Positions 35,245 through 43,969 are shown, counted from the stretch's first letter. The stretch: DNA of 64,000 nt from Paenarthrobacter sp. JL.01a (GCF_025452095.1 NZ_CP104877.1:2108001-2172000); one strand, 5' to 3'. The notes: a model not told the origin generated them from the sequence alone. Program-made: numbers and translations.

Positions 35245-36399
35245 TCAGCTGCGTGAATCCTGCGACCGCAACGCCGGCTCGAGCTCTCTCCCCTCCGGCA
35301 GCGTCGAGTTGCGGACTACGAGGGTAGGGGACAGGTTGACCCGTTGCCGCGCAGCGGGGCCAGGTCGCCGGGAGATGACCCGGTTCGCGCACATCGTCAG
35401 AGCCTGGTGTCCGACGTCGAACTTGGGCGGCGCTACGGCAGTCAAGGGTGTGGTCCCCAGCGCCGCTATCTCGTCATCGTAGGCAATGATCGCGAAATCC
35501 TCCGGGACCTGGATGGCACGCTCCTGGCACATGCTGGCGAACTGCAAAGCGTCTTCATCCGTGTGCACAATGGCGGCGGTGACCTTCTCCCGCAAGCACC
35601 AATCGAGAATGTCGGCAACGAGCTCATGATGGGCCTGGGGATCGTTCCGGGCGCGCGACATGGTGCGGACCATGTTCGATGCCAAGTGCGTCCGGGGTCC
35701 GGCTTTTTCCATTGCTTGACCGAATCCCTCGATCAACGGCGGAGCAGTTGGACTGTTCTCCCGAAGGCACAAGGCGATCCTTTGGTGCCCGAGCTCCTGG
35801 AGATGGGCGACGGCGATCCGGGCACCCTGCGCGTGGTCGCTTCGCACGCACTCGAAATTGCCGCGATCGAGGGTGTCTTCAATGGATCGCTCCACGACGA
35901 CGATCGGAACCGCCGCAGCCGCCAACAGCTCCAGCGTTTGGGTATTCGAGAGAGAGGCCTCGCTGGGCGTCACCAGTATCCCGTCGACGCCGAGATCCAG
36001 CATTCTCCTAAGCTGCCGTTGTTCTTCGGTGCTTGAGTTGTTGGAGACGCCAAGAATCAAACGAACGCCCGCTTCCCTTGCCGCGGTCTCTGCACCACGA
36101 ATGACACCGCTGAAGTAGTACGAAGCCGAGGGTACGATCATCCCGATGGTGGCAACCGCCCCGCGTTGCGGGGAGCGGTTGCCGGGAACCGGGGAAGGCT
36201 GCTGGGCAACGGAGGCCTCGGGAACCGCGACTGCCCCTCCGTGCACCCGTTCCACCAGTCCCCGTTTCTCGAGGATGGCAAGGTCCCGGCGGACCGTCAT
36301 TCCTGAGGTCCCGATGCTGGCTGCGAACTCCGAGGCATTGAGGGAGCCTTTGAGCGCCAGTTCCCTGAGTATGAGGTGTTTGCGGTTTTCCGACAGCAT
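35245..36399 (-). CDS. Hybrid regulator: DeoR-type HTH plus LacI-type sugar-binding domain
   Basis: 384 residues. The N-terminus is DeoR-like (ENRKHLILRELALKGSLNAS, SGMTVRRDLAILEKRGLVER, VHGGAVAV). From about residue 80 it continues as a LacI/periplasmic-binding-protein fold (IGMIVPSASYYFSGVIRGAE, LDLGVDGILVTPSEAS, VPIVVVERSIED, FAIIAYDDEIAALGTTPLTA). Normal DeoR proteins carry a phosphosugar-isomerase-like domain instead; normal LacI proteins carry a different HTH. The protein should sense a free sugar or oligosaccharide and repress the neighbouring importer and PL8 genes. Its own promoter holds three TGTTCA-like sites, implying autoregulation. Confidence 0.9.
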   Translation of the reverse strand: MLSENRKHLILRELALKGSLNASEFAASIGTSGMTVRRDLAILEKRGLVERVHGGAVAVPEASVAQQPSPVPGNRSPQRGAVATIGMIVPSASYYFSGVIRGAETAAREAGVRLILGVSNNSSTEEQRQLRRMLDLGVDGILVTPSEASLSNTQTLELLAAAAVPIVVVERSIEDTLDRGNFECVRSDHAQGARIAVAHLQELGHQRIALCLRENSPTAPPLIEGFGQAMEKAGPRTHLASNMVRTMSRARNDPQAHHELVADILDWCLREKVTAAIVHTDEDALQFASMCQERAIQVPEDFAIIAYDDEIAALGTTPLTAVAPPKFDVGHQALTMCANRVISRRPGPAARQRVNLSPTLVVRNSTLPEGRELEPALRSQDSRS

Positions 36400-36432
36400 C
36401 CGGACCGGCCTCTCGCGGTGTGCATTAGAAGG

Positions 36433-36458
36433 TGTTCATCATGTTTCCTTTGTGTTCA
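36433..36458 (+). promoter_or_regulatory. Putative operator of the hybrid regulator gene
   Basis: TGTTCA (36433-36438), TGTTTC (36442-36447) and TGTTCA (36453-36458) on the plus strand; first and last are exactly 20 bp apart. It lies 34-60 bp upstream of the minus-strand start codon at 36399. Confidence 0.6.
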
Positions 36459-36492
36459 AGTGTAAGCATTCCGGGCTGGATCCTGCCGGAAC

Positions 36493-36966
36493 TCAGGGCA
36501 ACCGTGCAAGCAGGCGGGAGCCCAGGTCCTCCAGTTCCCGGTACGTCGTGGCATCAATCAGGGACTTGAGTCCCTCAACAATTGCCAGGAACGAGGCCCC
36601 GGAGCCCTTTCGTGCCGGAGCGATCATCCCCGCAACGGCTTCGTCCAACTGCTTGTAGGGCTCTTTGCTGAGCAAGCCTGCCTTGTTCATGTCCTTCAGT
36701 CGTTCCGACACCAGCTCCGGTGTGAGGACATAACGCAGCCTGACCGATTTGCTTGCTCCCAGGGTTCCGTTGACGTCGGCCGTAATCCGTGTCCTGCCGT
36801 TCTGGCGGGACACCTCAACGCCGGGGTCTGCGGATAAAACCGCGCTCGGCCGGATGTCCAGTTCCAGGACGATGGAAGAAGACAACTGGGTGGGGTCGCT
36901 GAGGGTAATTACCAGCTGGTCCGCCAGTTCCTCCACGGCTATGGCACAGGGTTGGGAAGCCGTCAC
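36493..36966 (-). pseudogene. C-terminal part of the PL8 lyase, separated by a frameshift
   Basis: 157 residues if read from the ATG-like start at 36966. Residues 1-85 are the C-terminal beta-sandwich domain of polysaccharide lyase family 8 (ADQLVITLSDPTQLSSSIVL, SAVLSADPGVEVSRQNG). A helical extension (SERLKDMNKAGLLSKEPYKQ) of FIVAR-like look follows. The frame stays open upstream through AAAFFEAGAASF, which joins smoothly to the PL8 reading frame at 36999-37006. This is therefore the end of the upstream gene, not an independent gene. Confidence 0.8.
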
Positions 36967-39143
36967 GAAGGACGCGGCTCCGGCCTCGAAGAAGGCTGCG
37001 GCACAACTGCGGTCCGGGCGATGACACGAACCGGAGATTGTTCAGCTACGTGGGCTGTGGCACTTGCGTTTGCTCCCGGCAGGACGATGTAGGCGTACGA
37101 CTCGGTTCCGGATGCGGTGTGGTCCAGCCAAAGGGTGGAGAAAGTGTTGCTTGCGGCTGGGGATGAACGGTTGGGGCTGATATCGGCCAGCTTTCCGGTT
37201 CGGCTCTGGCGCAGTGCGTGGACATCGGTCGGGGTGGGAAATACAAAGCCGGCAACCCCCTCCAGATGCGCCCAGCGAGCGCCCGGTAGAGCCTCGGTTG
37301 TTTCTTCGACGGCGGCCACGGCGCGCCCGTCAACCGTGACGCCGGCCGATGCCACCGACGTCGAACGCCTGTTCTCCAGAACTGTTTCGACAGTTCGACC
37401 CGCCGCGGCGCTGATGCCGTCGCCCATGCACAGAACCTGCTCGCCGAAGAAGAACCAGGACTTAAGGCACTTCAGGGATGAGGGCTGTTCGGCCCTCAAA
37501 CGGAGCCCTGCTGCACCCCACTGGCCGGCAGTCACGCCACCTGCCCAATAGTCCGGGTTGTGGTACTCGGCCCGCCAGGGCACATTGGTGTAGCTTCTTT
37601 CCACCCGGTCCACGGTCGTCCCGGGAATCCGGTAGGGGTCCACGGTGTACCAGTACCCGTTGCCGAACTGGGTGAGGTCATTCGTGTACAAGTACAGGGC
37701 CCCGTCTGCGGTGTACCAACCGGCGAGGTTTTCGTTGTTGCCCGTCTCGTAGTTCGAGATCCGCAGGGAGTGCATGGCCACAGCTGCTGCGTAGCTTTCC
37801 GTGCGGTGAAGTACGCGGTCCATGGCGCCGAAAACCTGCGTCTTCACCAGCGGGCCCCTGGCTGCAACGGAATTGTCGGCAAGTAACGTCCTTGCGGCGA
37901 CCAGCGAGGCGAGGGAAAACGCGGACGTTGGGTCGTGTGCCGTGTCCGCGGCCAGTTCCTGCTTCAGCATGGAAGCCAGACGTTGCCGTTCTGCGCCGGA
38001 GGCGCTGGCAAGCAGGGGCAGGCAGGCGGAAAGGATGCCATGCCCGGCGTCGTGGTCGCCGCCGGCCGAGAAGGCCACATTACGTCCCCGGACTGTGTCC
38101 ATGACCAGGCCGTTCCATAGGAATGGCTCGAAAGCCTCGTGGATCCAGGTGTAAACAATCGAGGTGTCCATGGGGGTGCCCAAGGCAGCCGTGCGGGTGA
38201 TGGTGGCGACCAGCGAACTGAGGAAGCTGGAACCGTAGCCGCCGACGTACGTGAATTGCCCGTGTTGTATGAAGGAACCGTCAGGATAGAAACCATCGTG
38301 GCTGAAGAAGGCTGCCTCGTCGGAACCACCGTTGATCGCGCCCACATTGCCGCCATTCAGCAGGCCTACGGTGCCGCCAACAGGCTGGGCATAGGCCAGG
38401 ATCGATGCCAAGCTGGACAAAGCGGCTTTCACTGTGTCCAGCTCCCCAGCGAGGACCCCTCGCCCGCTGAAGCCATCGGCTATGAGCGCCAGGTTGGCGG
38501 CAGCGGCTTTGGTGCCCGTGGTCGGCATCTGCGGCACCTGCTGTTTCTGGGCGGCGACGCACGCGGTGATCTGCGCCGGCGCGAGCTGCTCAAACATGAG
38601 CACAGCGGTGTCGTTCAACGCCTGGGGAGTGGCAATCATCCACTCATACCAGTTGTCGTAGGGCGCGGTATTGGCAGTGTAGGCGTGGGAGGTGAACCAG
38701 TCGAGGCCATCGATAATGGCAGCACGCAGTCCACTGTTGCCGTAAGCCGGGGATCCCTCAGCGGCCCACCCGATGGCCATGTCGCGGAGTCGGCGGGCAT
38801 GTGAAGCGACATTGGCGGATTTGGCGCCCAACGGCAGATCTGCCCACAGGGCGGTCCGTGTCGTTCCAGTGATCATCGATGACTGCCATTTCGTGGCCGT
38901 TGAGGCCACAGAGGCCAGCCGCGATGCTATCGGAGGATCTGAGGGGTTGTAACCAAAGCCGACGATCCCTGCTTTCCACGCTTGCCTGGCCACGGCGAAC
39001 GGATCGTCGTTGGCGGCAGCTTTGGAAGGTGCAGCCTGAAGAGTCGCGAGCAAAGCGGCTGCAGCCGATCCGGCGAGGAGCAAGGACCTGCGGCTGAAGG
39101 ATTTGTCGGTTAGTGCCGGGCCTGTCGAGGGAGTTGCATCCAT
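36963..39143 (-). CDS. Polysaccharide lyase family 8 (hyaluronate/chondroitin/xanthan lyase type), frame broken near its end
   Basis: 726 residues. Tat signal SFSRRSLLLAGSAAAALLAT. The (alpha/alpha) toroid carries the catalytic asparagine in YDNWYEWMIATPQALND and the His/Tyr motif FFSHDGFYPDGSFIQHGQ followed by YVGGYG. The beta-sandwich carries YWYTVDPYRIPGTTVDR. PL8 enzymes cleave uronic-acid polysaccharides by beta-elimination, leaving unsaturated ends. The last about 20 residues (QPSSRPEPRPS) are out of frame; inserting one base at 36999-37006 restores the C-terminal domain at 36493 and a protein of about 883 residues. Most of the catalytic core is intact. Confidence 0.9.
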   Translation of the reverse strand: MDATPSTGPALTDKSFSRRSLLLAGSAAAALLATLQAAPSKAAANDDPFAVARQAWKAGIVGFGYNPSDPPIASRLASVASTATKWQSSMITGTTRTALWADLPLGAKSANVASHARRLRDMAIGWAAEGSPAYGNSGLRAAIIDGLDWFTSHAYTANTAPYDNWYEWMIATPQALNDTAVLMFEQLAPAQITACVAAQKQQVPQMPTTGTKAAAANLALIADGFSGRGVLAGELDTVKAALSSLASILAYAQPVGGTVGLLNGGNVGAINGGSDEAAFFSHDGFYPDGSFIQHGQFTYVGGYGSSFLSSLVATITRTAALGTPMDTSIVYTWIHEAFEPFLWNGLVMDTVRGRNVAFSAGGDHDAGHGILSACLPLLASASGAERQRLASMLKQELAADTAHDPTSAFSLASLVAARTLLADNSVAARGPLVKTQVFGAMDRVLHRTESYAAAVAMHSLRISNYETGNNENLAGWYTADGALYLYTNDLTQFGNGYWYTVDPYRIPGTTVDRVERSYTNVPWRAEYHNPDYWAGGVTAGQWGAAGLRLRAEQPSSLKCLKSWFFFGEQVLCMGDGISAAAGRTVETVLENRRSTSVASAGVTVDGRAVAAVEETTEALPGARWAHLEGVAGFVFPTPTDVHALRQSRTGKLADISPNRSSPAASNTFSTLWLDHTASGTESYAYIVLPGANASATAHVAEQSPVRVIARTAVVPQPSSRPEPRPS

Positions 39144-39284
39144 GGTTCACCTTTGAATCCGGGCACAGCGAAGTGCTTCGGGGGGGTGTAGGGGGTGTGA
39201 TCCGGACGGCTTGGGACAGCCCCGGATCAGGTTGGTTCCATGAAAGGCCACGGGAGTCAGCGGGTCAAGCAAATGATGTTGAGC

Positions 39285-39300
39285 TGAACAGTAATGAACA
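39285..39300 (-). promoter_or_regulatory. TGTTCA direct repeat before the PL8 gene
   Basis: TGAACA at 39285-39290 and 39295-39300 (TGTTCA on the minus strand), period 10 bp, 142 bp upstream of the PL8 start. Same motif and spacing as before the binding-protein gene. Confidence 0.65.
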
Positions 39301-39336
39301 GACCAGGTTGGCGCCGCCGTGATTCAGCGGGCTGTA

Positions 39337-40326
39337 TCAGTGTGAGGTGGCTGCCGGCAACGTGATTCTCATGCAGGTACCTCGTGGTCCGGTGGAGAGG
39401 ACTTCGGCGGAGCCGCCCGCGGCGACGGCGATCTCGCGGACCAAGGACAAACCGATGCCAAAGCTGCGTGGCTGGTTCCCCGCGCGTTCCTCTGATGTTC
39501 GGGCAAAGCGGTCGAAGATCCGGTCCGGGTTTATGCCAGTGATACCTGGGCCGGTATCGGTCACAGTGATGGTTGCGTGGTGTTTGTTGGCGGCTGCAAC
39601 GACGGCGATGTGCCCCCCAGCGGGCGTGTGGGCCAGGGCGTTCTCGGCCAACCCCAGAATTGCACGGTGGAGCCTTTGCGGGGCAACGAGGGCCTGGGGC
39701 TGTCCGCTGCTTGTGTATTCCAGCCGGATGCCGCGCTCCGCGGCCAAGTGACTCAGGCTTTCGACGACGTCCTGCGTAACAGCGGCGACGTTCGTTGGGA
39801 CGGCCAGCGGTTCGTGGGCGGACCCCGTAGCTGACTCCAGGAGTTCGTTGACGATGTGCGTCACGGCAGCGGTGTCGGACCGGATACTCGACAATTGACG
39901 CCCGTACGGAGAATCGGGAGTCGTACTGCGTTGTGCCAGCTGGATGCGTGCATCAAGAATGGCCAAAGGGGTGCGCATCTCATGGCTTGCGTCCTGGACA
40001 AAGCGTCGTTGGAGGGCCAGGGCCTCGCCAAGGGGACGGATGGCGCTTCGGGCGCTGAGCCAGCCAACGCCACCGGCCAAGGCAACCCCTGCGATTCCGG
40101 CGATGACCATGGCTTTGATCAGGTCCTGGGTATCTAGGTAGGCGTAGACAGCCCCGGCTTCGAGGGGTTCCGGTTGTCCGGCTTGGTTGAGCACATAGGT
40201 TGTGGCTGCGGCGAGGAGGCAAAGGACAAGGAGGGCGCAGGCGGCGCTGATCCGCAAAGCGATCTTTTGCGAGGCTTTGCGGAGGGTTGCCTGGTCCTGG
40301 CGTGATGGCAATGAAGGCTCAGTCAT
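39337..40326 (-). CDS. Sensor histidine kinase, OmpR-partner (HisKA) type
   Basis: 329 residues from the ATG at 40326, overlapping the response-regulator stop by 8 bp; an in-frame ATG at 40335 would add three residues. Two membrane segments (about 24-46 and 69-91) flank a very short outside loop of about 22 residues. HisKA box RRFVQDASHEMRTPLAILDA with its phosphorylated His, then HATPase_c motifs (ILGLAENALAHTP, VTDTGPGIT, FGIGLSLVREIA). The tiny loop suggests an intramembrane-sensing kinase that detects envelope stress (inference). Last gene of the PAP2-DedA-regulator-kinase operon. Confidence 0.93.
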   Translation of the reverse strand: MTEPSLPSRQDQATLRKASQKIALRISAACALLVLCLLAAATTYVLNQAGQPEPLEAGAVYAYLDTQDLIKAMVIAGIAGVALAGGVGWLSARSAIRPLGEALALQRRFVQDASHEMRTPLAILDARIQLAQRSTTPDSPYGRQLSSIRSDTAAVTHIVNELLESATGSAHEPLAVPTNVAAVTQDVVESLSHLAAERGIRLEYTSSGQPQALVAPQRLHRAILGLAENALAHTPAGGHIAVVAAANKHHATITVTDTGPGITGINPDRIFDRFARTSEERAGNQPRSFGIGLSLVREIAVAAGGSAEVLSTGPRGTCMRITLPAATSH

Positions 40327-40993
40327 CAGCTTCACCTATCTGGTATCCCACTCCATGAATGGTCCTGATGATTGATCGGGCCGTCTTCCGGCGAAGGTGA
40401 TGGACATGGGTGTCCACGACGCCGGGTAGTTCGCCTTGGCTGTGTGTGGCAACCAGGAGTTCTTCCCTCGTAAACACGCGTTCCGGCTCGGAGGACAAGA
40501 CCAAAAGCAACTCTGACTCAGTGGCCGTCAGAGAGGCGAGGAAACCGTGAAGCGAGCGTATGGACCTGTTTGCCGGGTCCAGTTCCCAGTCTCCGATGGG
40601 GATGGTCCGGGGAACCTGGCGGTAGTTGCGGGTCAGCGCCCTGAGCCTGGCGGCGAGCTCCATGGCATCGAAGGGTTTGGTCATATAGTCGTTGGCGCCG
40701 GCGTCGAGGCCCCGGACCTTTTCGTCAACGGCCCCAAGGGCGGTGAGGATGAGGATAGGGGTTGCGATCCCCTTGGAACGCAGGGCCGCGATCAAGGCGA
40801 TGCCGTCCATTACCGGTAGTCCACGGTCAATCACCATGACATCCCAATTCCGTGCCACTGCTTGCTCCAGTCCCTCGCGGCCATCTACGGCAACGTGCAC
40901 GTGGTAGTCGGGCTGGAGGAGTTCGGCGATCAATGGTCCGAGGGCGGGGTCGTCCTCCACCAGCAAGAGCGACAGTTTGGCATCAGTGGTCAC
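40319..40993 (-). CDS. OmpR-family response regulator
   Basis: 224 residues. Receiver domain with acidic pair LLLVEDDPALG, phosphoacceptor Asp56 in MVIDRGLPVMDG, and Lys in YMTKPFDAME. The C-terminal winged helix has RSLHGFLASLTATESELLLV and VDTHVHHLRRKTARS. It starts 4 bp after the stop of the DedA gene, so it is translationally linked to the PAP2-DedA pair upstream and overlaps the kinase downstream. Confidence 0.94.
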   Translation of the reverse strand: MTTDAKLSLLLVEDDPALGPLIAELLQPDYHVHVAVDGREGLEQAVARNWDVMVIDRGLPVMDGIALIAALRSKGIATPILILTALGAVDEKVRGLDAGANDYMTKPFDAMELAARLRALTRNYRQVPRTIPIGDWELDPANRSIRSLHGFLASLTATESELLLVLSSEPERVFTREELLVATHSQGELPGVVDTHVHHLRRKTARSIIRTIHGVGYQIGEADD

Positions 40994-40997
40994 GGAT

Positions 40998-41663
40998 CTA
41001 TTCTTGCGTGGAGGAAGACTTTGCCGTGCGGGCGCGCCTGCGCTTAAGGCATTCGATGCCCCATGGCAGGACGGAGACCAGCACCATGGCTACGGCGATG
41101 ACGTCGATGTTCTTTGCGACAACCTCGAAATGACCCAGCCAGGAGCCAAGCAGTGTGACGGAGCCGGCCCAAAGTATTGCGCCAGTGACATTCCACAGGG
41201 CGAATGACTTGTAGTGGTACCGGGCCATGCCGGCACTCAGGGGAGCGAATGTGCGCACGACCGGTACGAAACGGGCAAGGATCAGCGCGGGGCCGCCTCT
41301 GCGTTGGAAAAAGTCTTCGGCCTTTGCCAGATGCGAGGTCTTCAGGACCCGGGCATCGTCGGAGAACCACCGGCGCCCAAAGCGGCGCCCCAGCAGATAT
41401 CCGACTTGGTCGCCGGCAATCGCGGCTGCGGTCACCACAGTTATCAGCACAGGCAACGTAAGGTCCAACTGTTGGTGAAGGAGGCCTGCGGTGAACAACA
41501 ACGAGTCACCCGGCAAGAACGGGAACAGGACTCCGGATTCGATGAAGACCATCAGTGCCACTACGGCCAAGGTTGCTGGCCCAAGGCCCTGCAGCAGGGC
41601 GGCTGGGTCCAAGGCAGGTATCAGCTCGGTGTGACTTACAGACTCCAGGACGAGGGCGTTCAT
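40998..41663 (-). CDS. DedA-family membrane protein (first of two)
   Basis: 221 residues from the ATG at 41663, which overlaps the stop of the PAP2 gene (ATGA). Family motifs: FLPGDSLLFTAG in the first re-entrant loop, GDQVGYLLGRRFGR, and ILARFVPVVRTFAPLSAGMA with the key arginine pair. Several DedA proteins flip undecaprenyl phosphate or phospholipids across the membrane. Pairing with a PAP2 phosphatase fits recycling of the undecaprenyl carrier. The C-terminus is basic and cytoplasmic (CLKRRRARTAKSS). Confidence 0.92.
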   Translation of the reverse strand: MNALVLESVSHTELIPALDPAALLQGLGPATLAVVALMVFIESGVLFPFLPGDSLLFTAGLLHQQLDLTLPVLITVVTAAAIAGDQVGYLLGRRFGRRWFSDDARVLKTSHLAKAEDFFQRRGGPALILARFVPVVRTFAPLSAGMARYHYKSFALWNVTGAILWAGSVTLLGSWLGHFEVVAKNIDVIAVAMVLVSVLPWGIECLKRRRARTAKSSSTQE

Positions 41664-42394
41664 CAGGGCTTCTTCCGCTGGAGAGTACGTTGGGAGGTGG
41701 ACCGGTACTGAATTTTGGTCAGCAGGCCCGGTGCGTATCGGTTCCACATTCCGGCCACGATGAGGACCGCTGCAATGGTGGCAGGGAACGATGCCACGAC
41801 ATCCAGAGGGTAGTGGGCCCCTATGTAGACACGGGACCAGCCGACCACTGCCGCCACGAACATGCCTGCCCAAAGGGACGGTTTGGCCCACTTCGTTTCC
41901 CGAAGCGTGACGAACACCGCCAAAGTGAGGGCAACGGCCAAAGAGGTGTGACCGCTGGGGAAGCTGTTGGACACCGGCTCCGGCACCAAGGGATCGAACA
42001 AGAGGGCCGGGTCAGGCCTGATCCTGCCGATTGCCACTTTGAACACCTGGCAGGTCAGCCAGCCGGATGCCACCGCAGCGGTGAACAGGGCCGCCTTGGG
42101 GAGCGACCGCCGCACCAGCAGGAGATAACTACTGCCGACCGTCAACATCAGTGCGCCGGCCAGCGGGCTGAACAGAACGTTGAGGGCTAAAGCCACGCCC
42201 GTGAGAACTGCCGTGTGGTGCGTGCTGAAGTCCTCATCGACCGCCAATTCGGCCTCAGTAAGCCCGGGGACAAACCTCAACGTCAAGCCGGCGCAGATCA
42301 CCACCGCCGAGAGAACCAGCCCCAGAATCAACCAGTGCTTGGGTACCGGCAGCTGTTGAACAGGCTGGGGGCGTGGCGTGGATTGCAGAAACAT
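41663..42394 (-). CDS. PAP2-superfamily phosphatase (first of two)
   Basis: 243 residues from the ATG at 42394; the open frame runs 34 codons further upstream, but those are not family-like. The three catalytic blocks are intact: KVAIGRIRP, SNSFPSGHTSLAVAL and SRVYIGAHYPLDV. Multiple membrane segments. Family members include undecaprenyl-diphosphate and phosphatidylglycerophosphate phosphatases. Leads a four-gene minus-strand operon with DedA and a two-component system, 88 bp from a second, oppositely oriented DedA-PAP2 pair. Confidence 0.9.
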   Translation of the reverse strand: MFLQSTPRPQPVQQLPVPKHWLILGLVLSAVVICAGLTLRFVPGLTEAELAVDEDFSTHHTAVLTGVALALNVLFSPLAGALMLTVGSSYLLLVRRSLPKAALFTAAVASGWLTCQVFKVAIGRIRPDPALLFDPLVPEPVSNSFPSGHTSLAVALTLAVFVTLRETKWAKPSLWAGMFVAAVVGWSRVYIGAHYPLDVVASFPATIAAVLIVAGMWNRYAPGLLTKIQYRSTSQRTLQRKKP

Positions 42395-42482
42395 GGGAAC
42401 CTTCGGCAGAACGAATCGTTTTATTCGATTCTGGGCCGGGGACTTTAAGAACTCCATAAGAAAGAGGAAGGTGGTGGGGCCT

Positions 42483-43106
42483 ATGGGTGGATTCATTGAT
42501 GGCCTTCTAAGCGTCAGCCCGGCGCTCGCCTACACCCTCGTTGCGCTGCTCGTGTTCGCCGAAGACGCCTTCTTCCTCGGTTTCGTCATCCCGGGAGAAA
42601 CAGCGGCGGTTCTAGGAGGCGTCATCGCCAGCCGCGGTGAGGTGCAGTTGGCCTGGATGGTGGCCCTGGTGGTGCTGGCTGCGATCATCGGCGACACCGT
42701 CGGCTACGAGGTCGGGAGGCACGCAGGAACCCGCCTGCTGGAAAGCCGTGCTCTCAAGCGGCACCGCGAGAAACTTGGCAAGGCGCAGGATTTCCTGCGG
42801 CGCCGCGGGGGAGCCGCCGTTTTCCTGGGACGATTCGTCGCGTTCTTCCGGGCCGTGATGCCGGCATTGGCCGGCACATCCCGGATGCACTATCCACGCT
42901 TCCTGGCCTTCAACGCTGCCGGAGGACTGGTCTGGGGCGTCGGCTTCGTACTGCTCGGCTACCTGGCCGGGAATTCCTACGAAGTAGTCGCCAAGGTCGT
43001 GGGCAGGGACATCACCGCCGTCGCCGTTGCCCTTGCATTGGCAGCAGTGGTGATCTGGCGGGTCCGGTCCGTCCGCAGGAAGCGACGCAATGCACCGGGG
43101 AGTTGA
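42483..43106 (+). CDS. DedA-family membrane protein (second of two)
   Basis: 207 residues; GGAAGG stands before the ATG at 42483. Motifs FVIPGETAAVLGG, GDTVGYEVGRHAG and FLGRFVAFFRAVMPALAGTS. Only distantly similar to the other DedA protein in the sequence seen (VIPGE in place of FLPGD), so probably not a recent duplicate. Followed by a PAP2 gene with an ATG 2 bp after its stop. Confidence 0.91.
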   Translation: MGGFIDGLLSVSPALAYTLVALLVFAEDAFFLGFVIPGETAAVLGGVIASRGEVQLAWMVALVVLAAIIGDTVGYEVGRHAGTRLLESRALKRHREKLGKAQDFLRRRGGAAVFLGRFVAFFRAVMPALAGTSRMHYPRFLAFNAAGGLVWGVGFVLLGYLAGNSYEVVAKVVGRDITAVAVALALAAVVIWRVRSVRRKRRNAPGS

Positions 43107-43108
43107 AC

Positions 43109-43879
43109 ATGCCAGGAAAAACTGAGCCGACAAAGGGTTGGGGGCGGATGTTCCATGAGAAGTTTGTGGTGGAGGAGCGCTTCATGGACCCCCGCGCCAG
43201 GAAGGCTCTTTATGTGACTTCAGCCGTCCTGGCCGCGGCTGGCTTGATTGCTTTCCTCATTACGCTCGCGGGTGTCCTGCAGCAGGGTGGCCTGGCCTTG
43301 GACGATGCCGTGGCTGAGCGTGCGCTGTTGGCGATGCGCTCCGAACCGCTTACGCTGGTCATGATCGTGGTTGCCGTCATATTCGGGCCCGTAGCGCTGC
43401 CCATCATCGTCCTGGTTTTCACGCTCGTCTGGGGGCTGCTGGCCAAGCACGCCTGGCGGCCCATGCTGCTGGCCGCAGCGATGCTCACAGGTGTGGCCCT
43501 GGCGCAGATCATCGGACGATCGGTACAACGGCAGCGCCCGCCGGTCAGCCAGATGCTGTTCGGCGTCGACACGACGTTCTCATTTCCGTCCGGGCATGTT
43601 CTTGGCGCCTCGGACTTCCTGCTCGTCACGACGTTCCTGGTGTTCTCCCGCTACCGCAACCCAAGGGCCGCCGTCGTTAGTTTCATTGTCGCCACAGCAG
43701 GAGTCTTCCTCGCGGCCGTCAGCCGCATCTACCTCGGCTATCACTGGCTCACCGATGCTGTGGCATCCGTGTCGCTGTCCTTGGTGGTGCTCGGCGCGGT
43801 GATTGCCTTGGACACCTGGCGGACCGCCCGGATACCTGGCGAAGAAGTAACGAAAAAAGACTACGGTATTGCTAAGTAG
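43109..43879 (+). CDS. PAP2-superfamily phosphatase (second of two)
   Basis: 256 residues from the ATG at 43109, with GGGGAG six bases before it; a TTG at 43103 overlapping the DedA stop is the alternative. Catalytic blocks RSVQRQRPPVS (KxxxxxxRP variant with Arg in place of Lys), TFSFPSGHVLGASDF and SRIYLGYHWLTDAVAS. About six membrane segments follow a soluble N-terminus. Same presumed role as the other PAP2 protein, lipid diphosphate dephosphorylation at the outer face of the membrane. Confidence 0.91.
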   Translation: MPGKTEPTKGWGRMFHEKFVVEERFMDPRARKALYVTSAVLAAAGLIAFLITLAGVLQQGGLALDDAVAERALLAMRSEPLTLVMIVVAVIFGPVALPIIVLVFTLVWGLLAKHAWRPMLLAAAMLTGVALAQIIGRSVQRQRPPVSQMLFGVDTTFSFPSGHVLGASDFLLVTTFLVFSRYRNPRAAVVSFIVATAGVFLAAVSRIYLGYHWLTDAVASVSLSLVVLGAVIALDTWRTARIPGEEVTKKDYGIAK

Positions 43880-43900
43880 CCTTAGTAGTGGTGTCCTTGT

Positions 43901-43925
43901 AGCGGGATGAATCCTTCGTCCCGCT
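43901..43925 (+). terminator. Stem-loop after the second PAP2 gene
   Basis: Eleven-bp stem (AGCGGGATGAA 43901-43911 with TTCGTCCCGCT 43915-43925, one G-T pair) and a 3-nt loop, 21 bp past the stop at 43879 and before the next plus-strand gene. Confidence 0.7.
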
Positions 43926-43969
43926 GTCCGGGCGCTGACCGGCAGCCCCGCCGACTCCTCGGAGATGCC

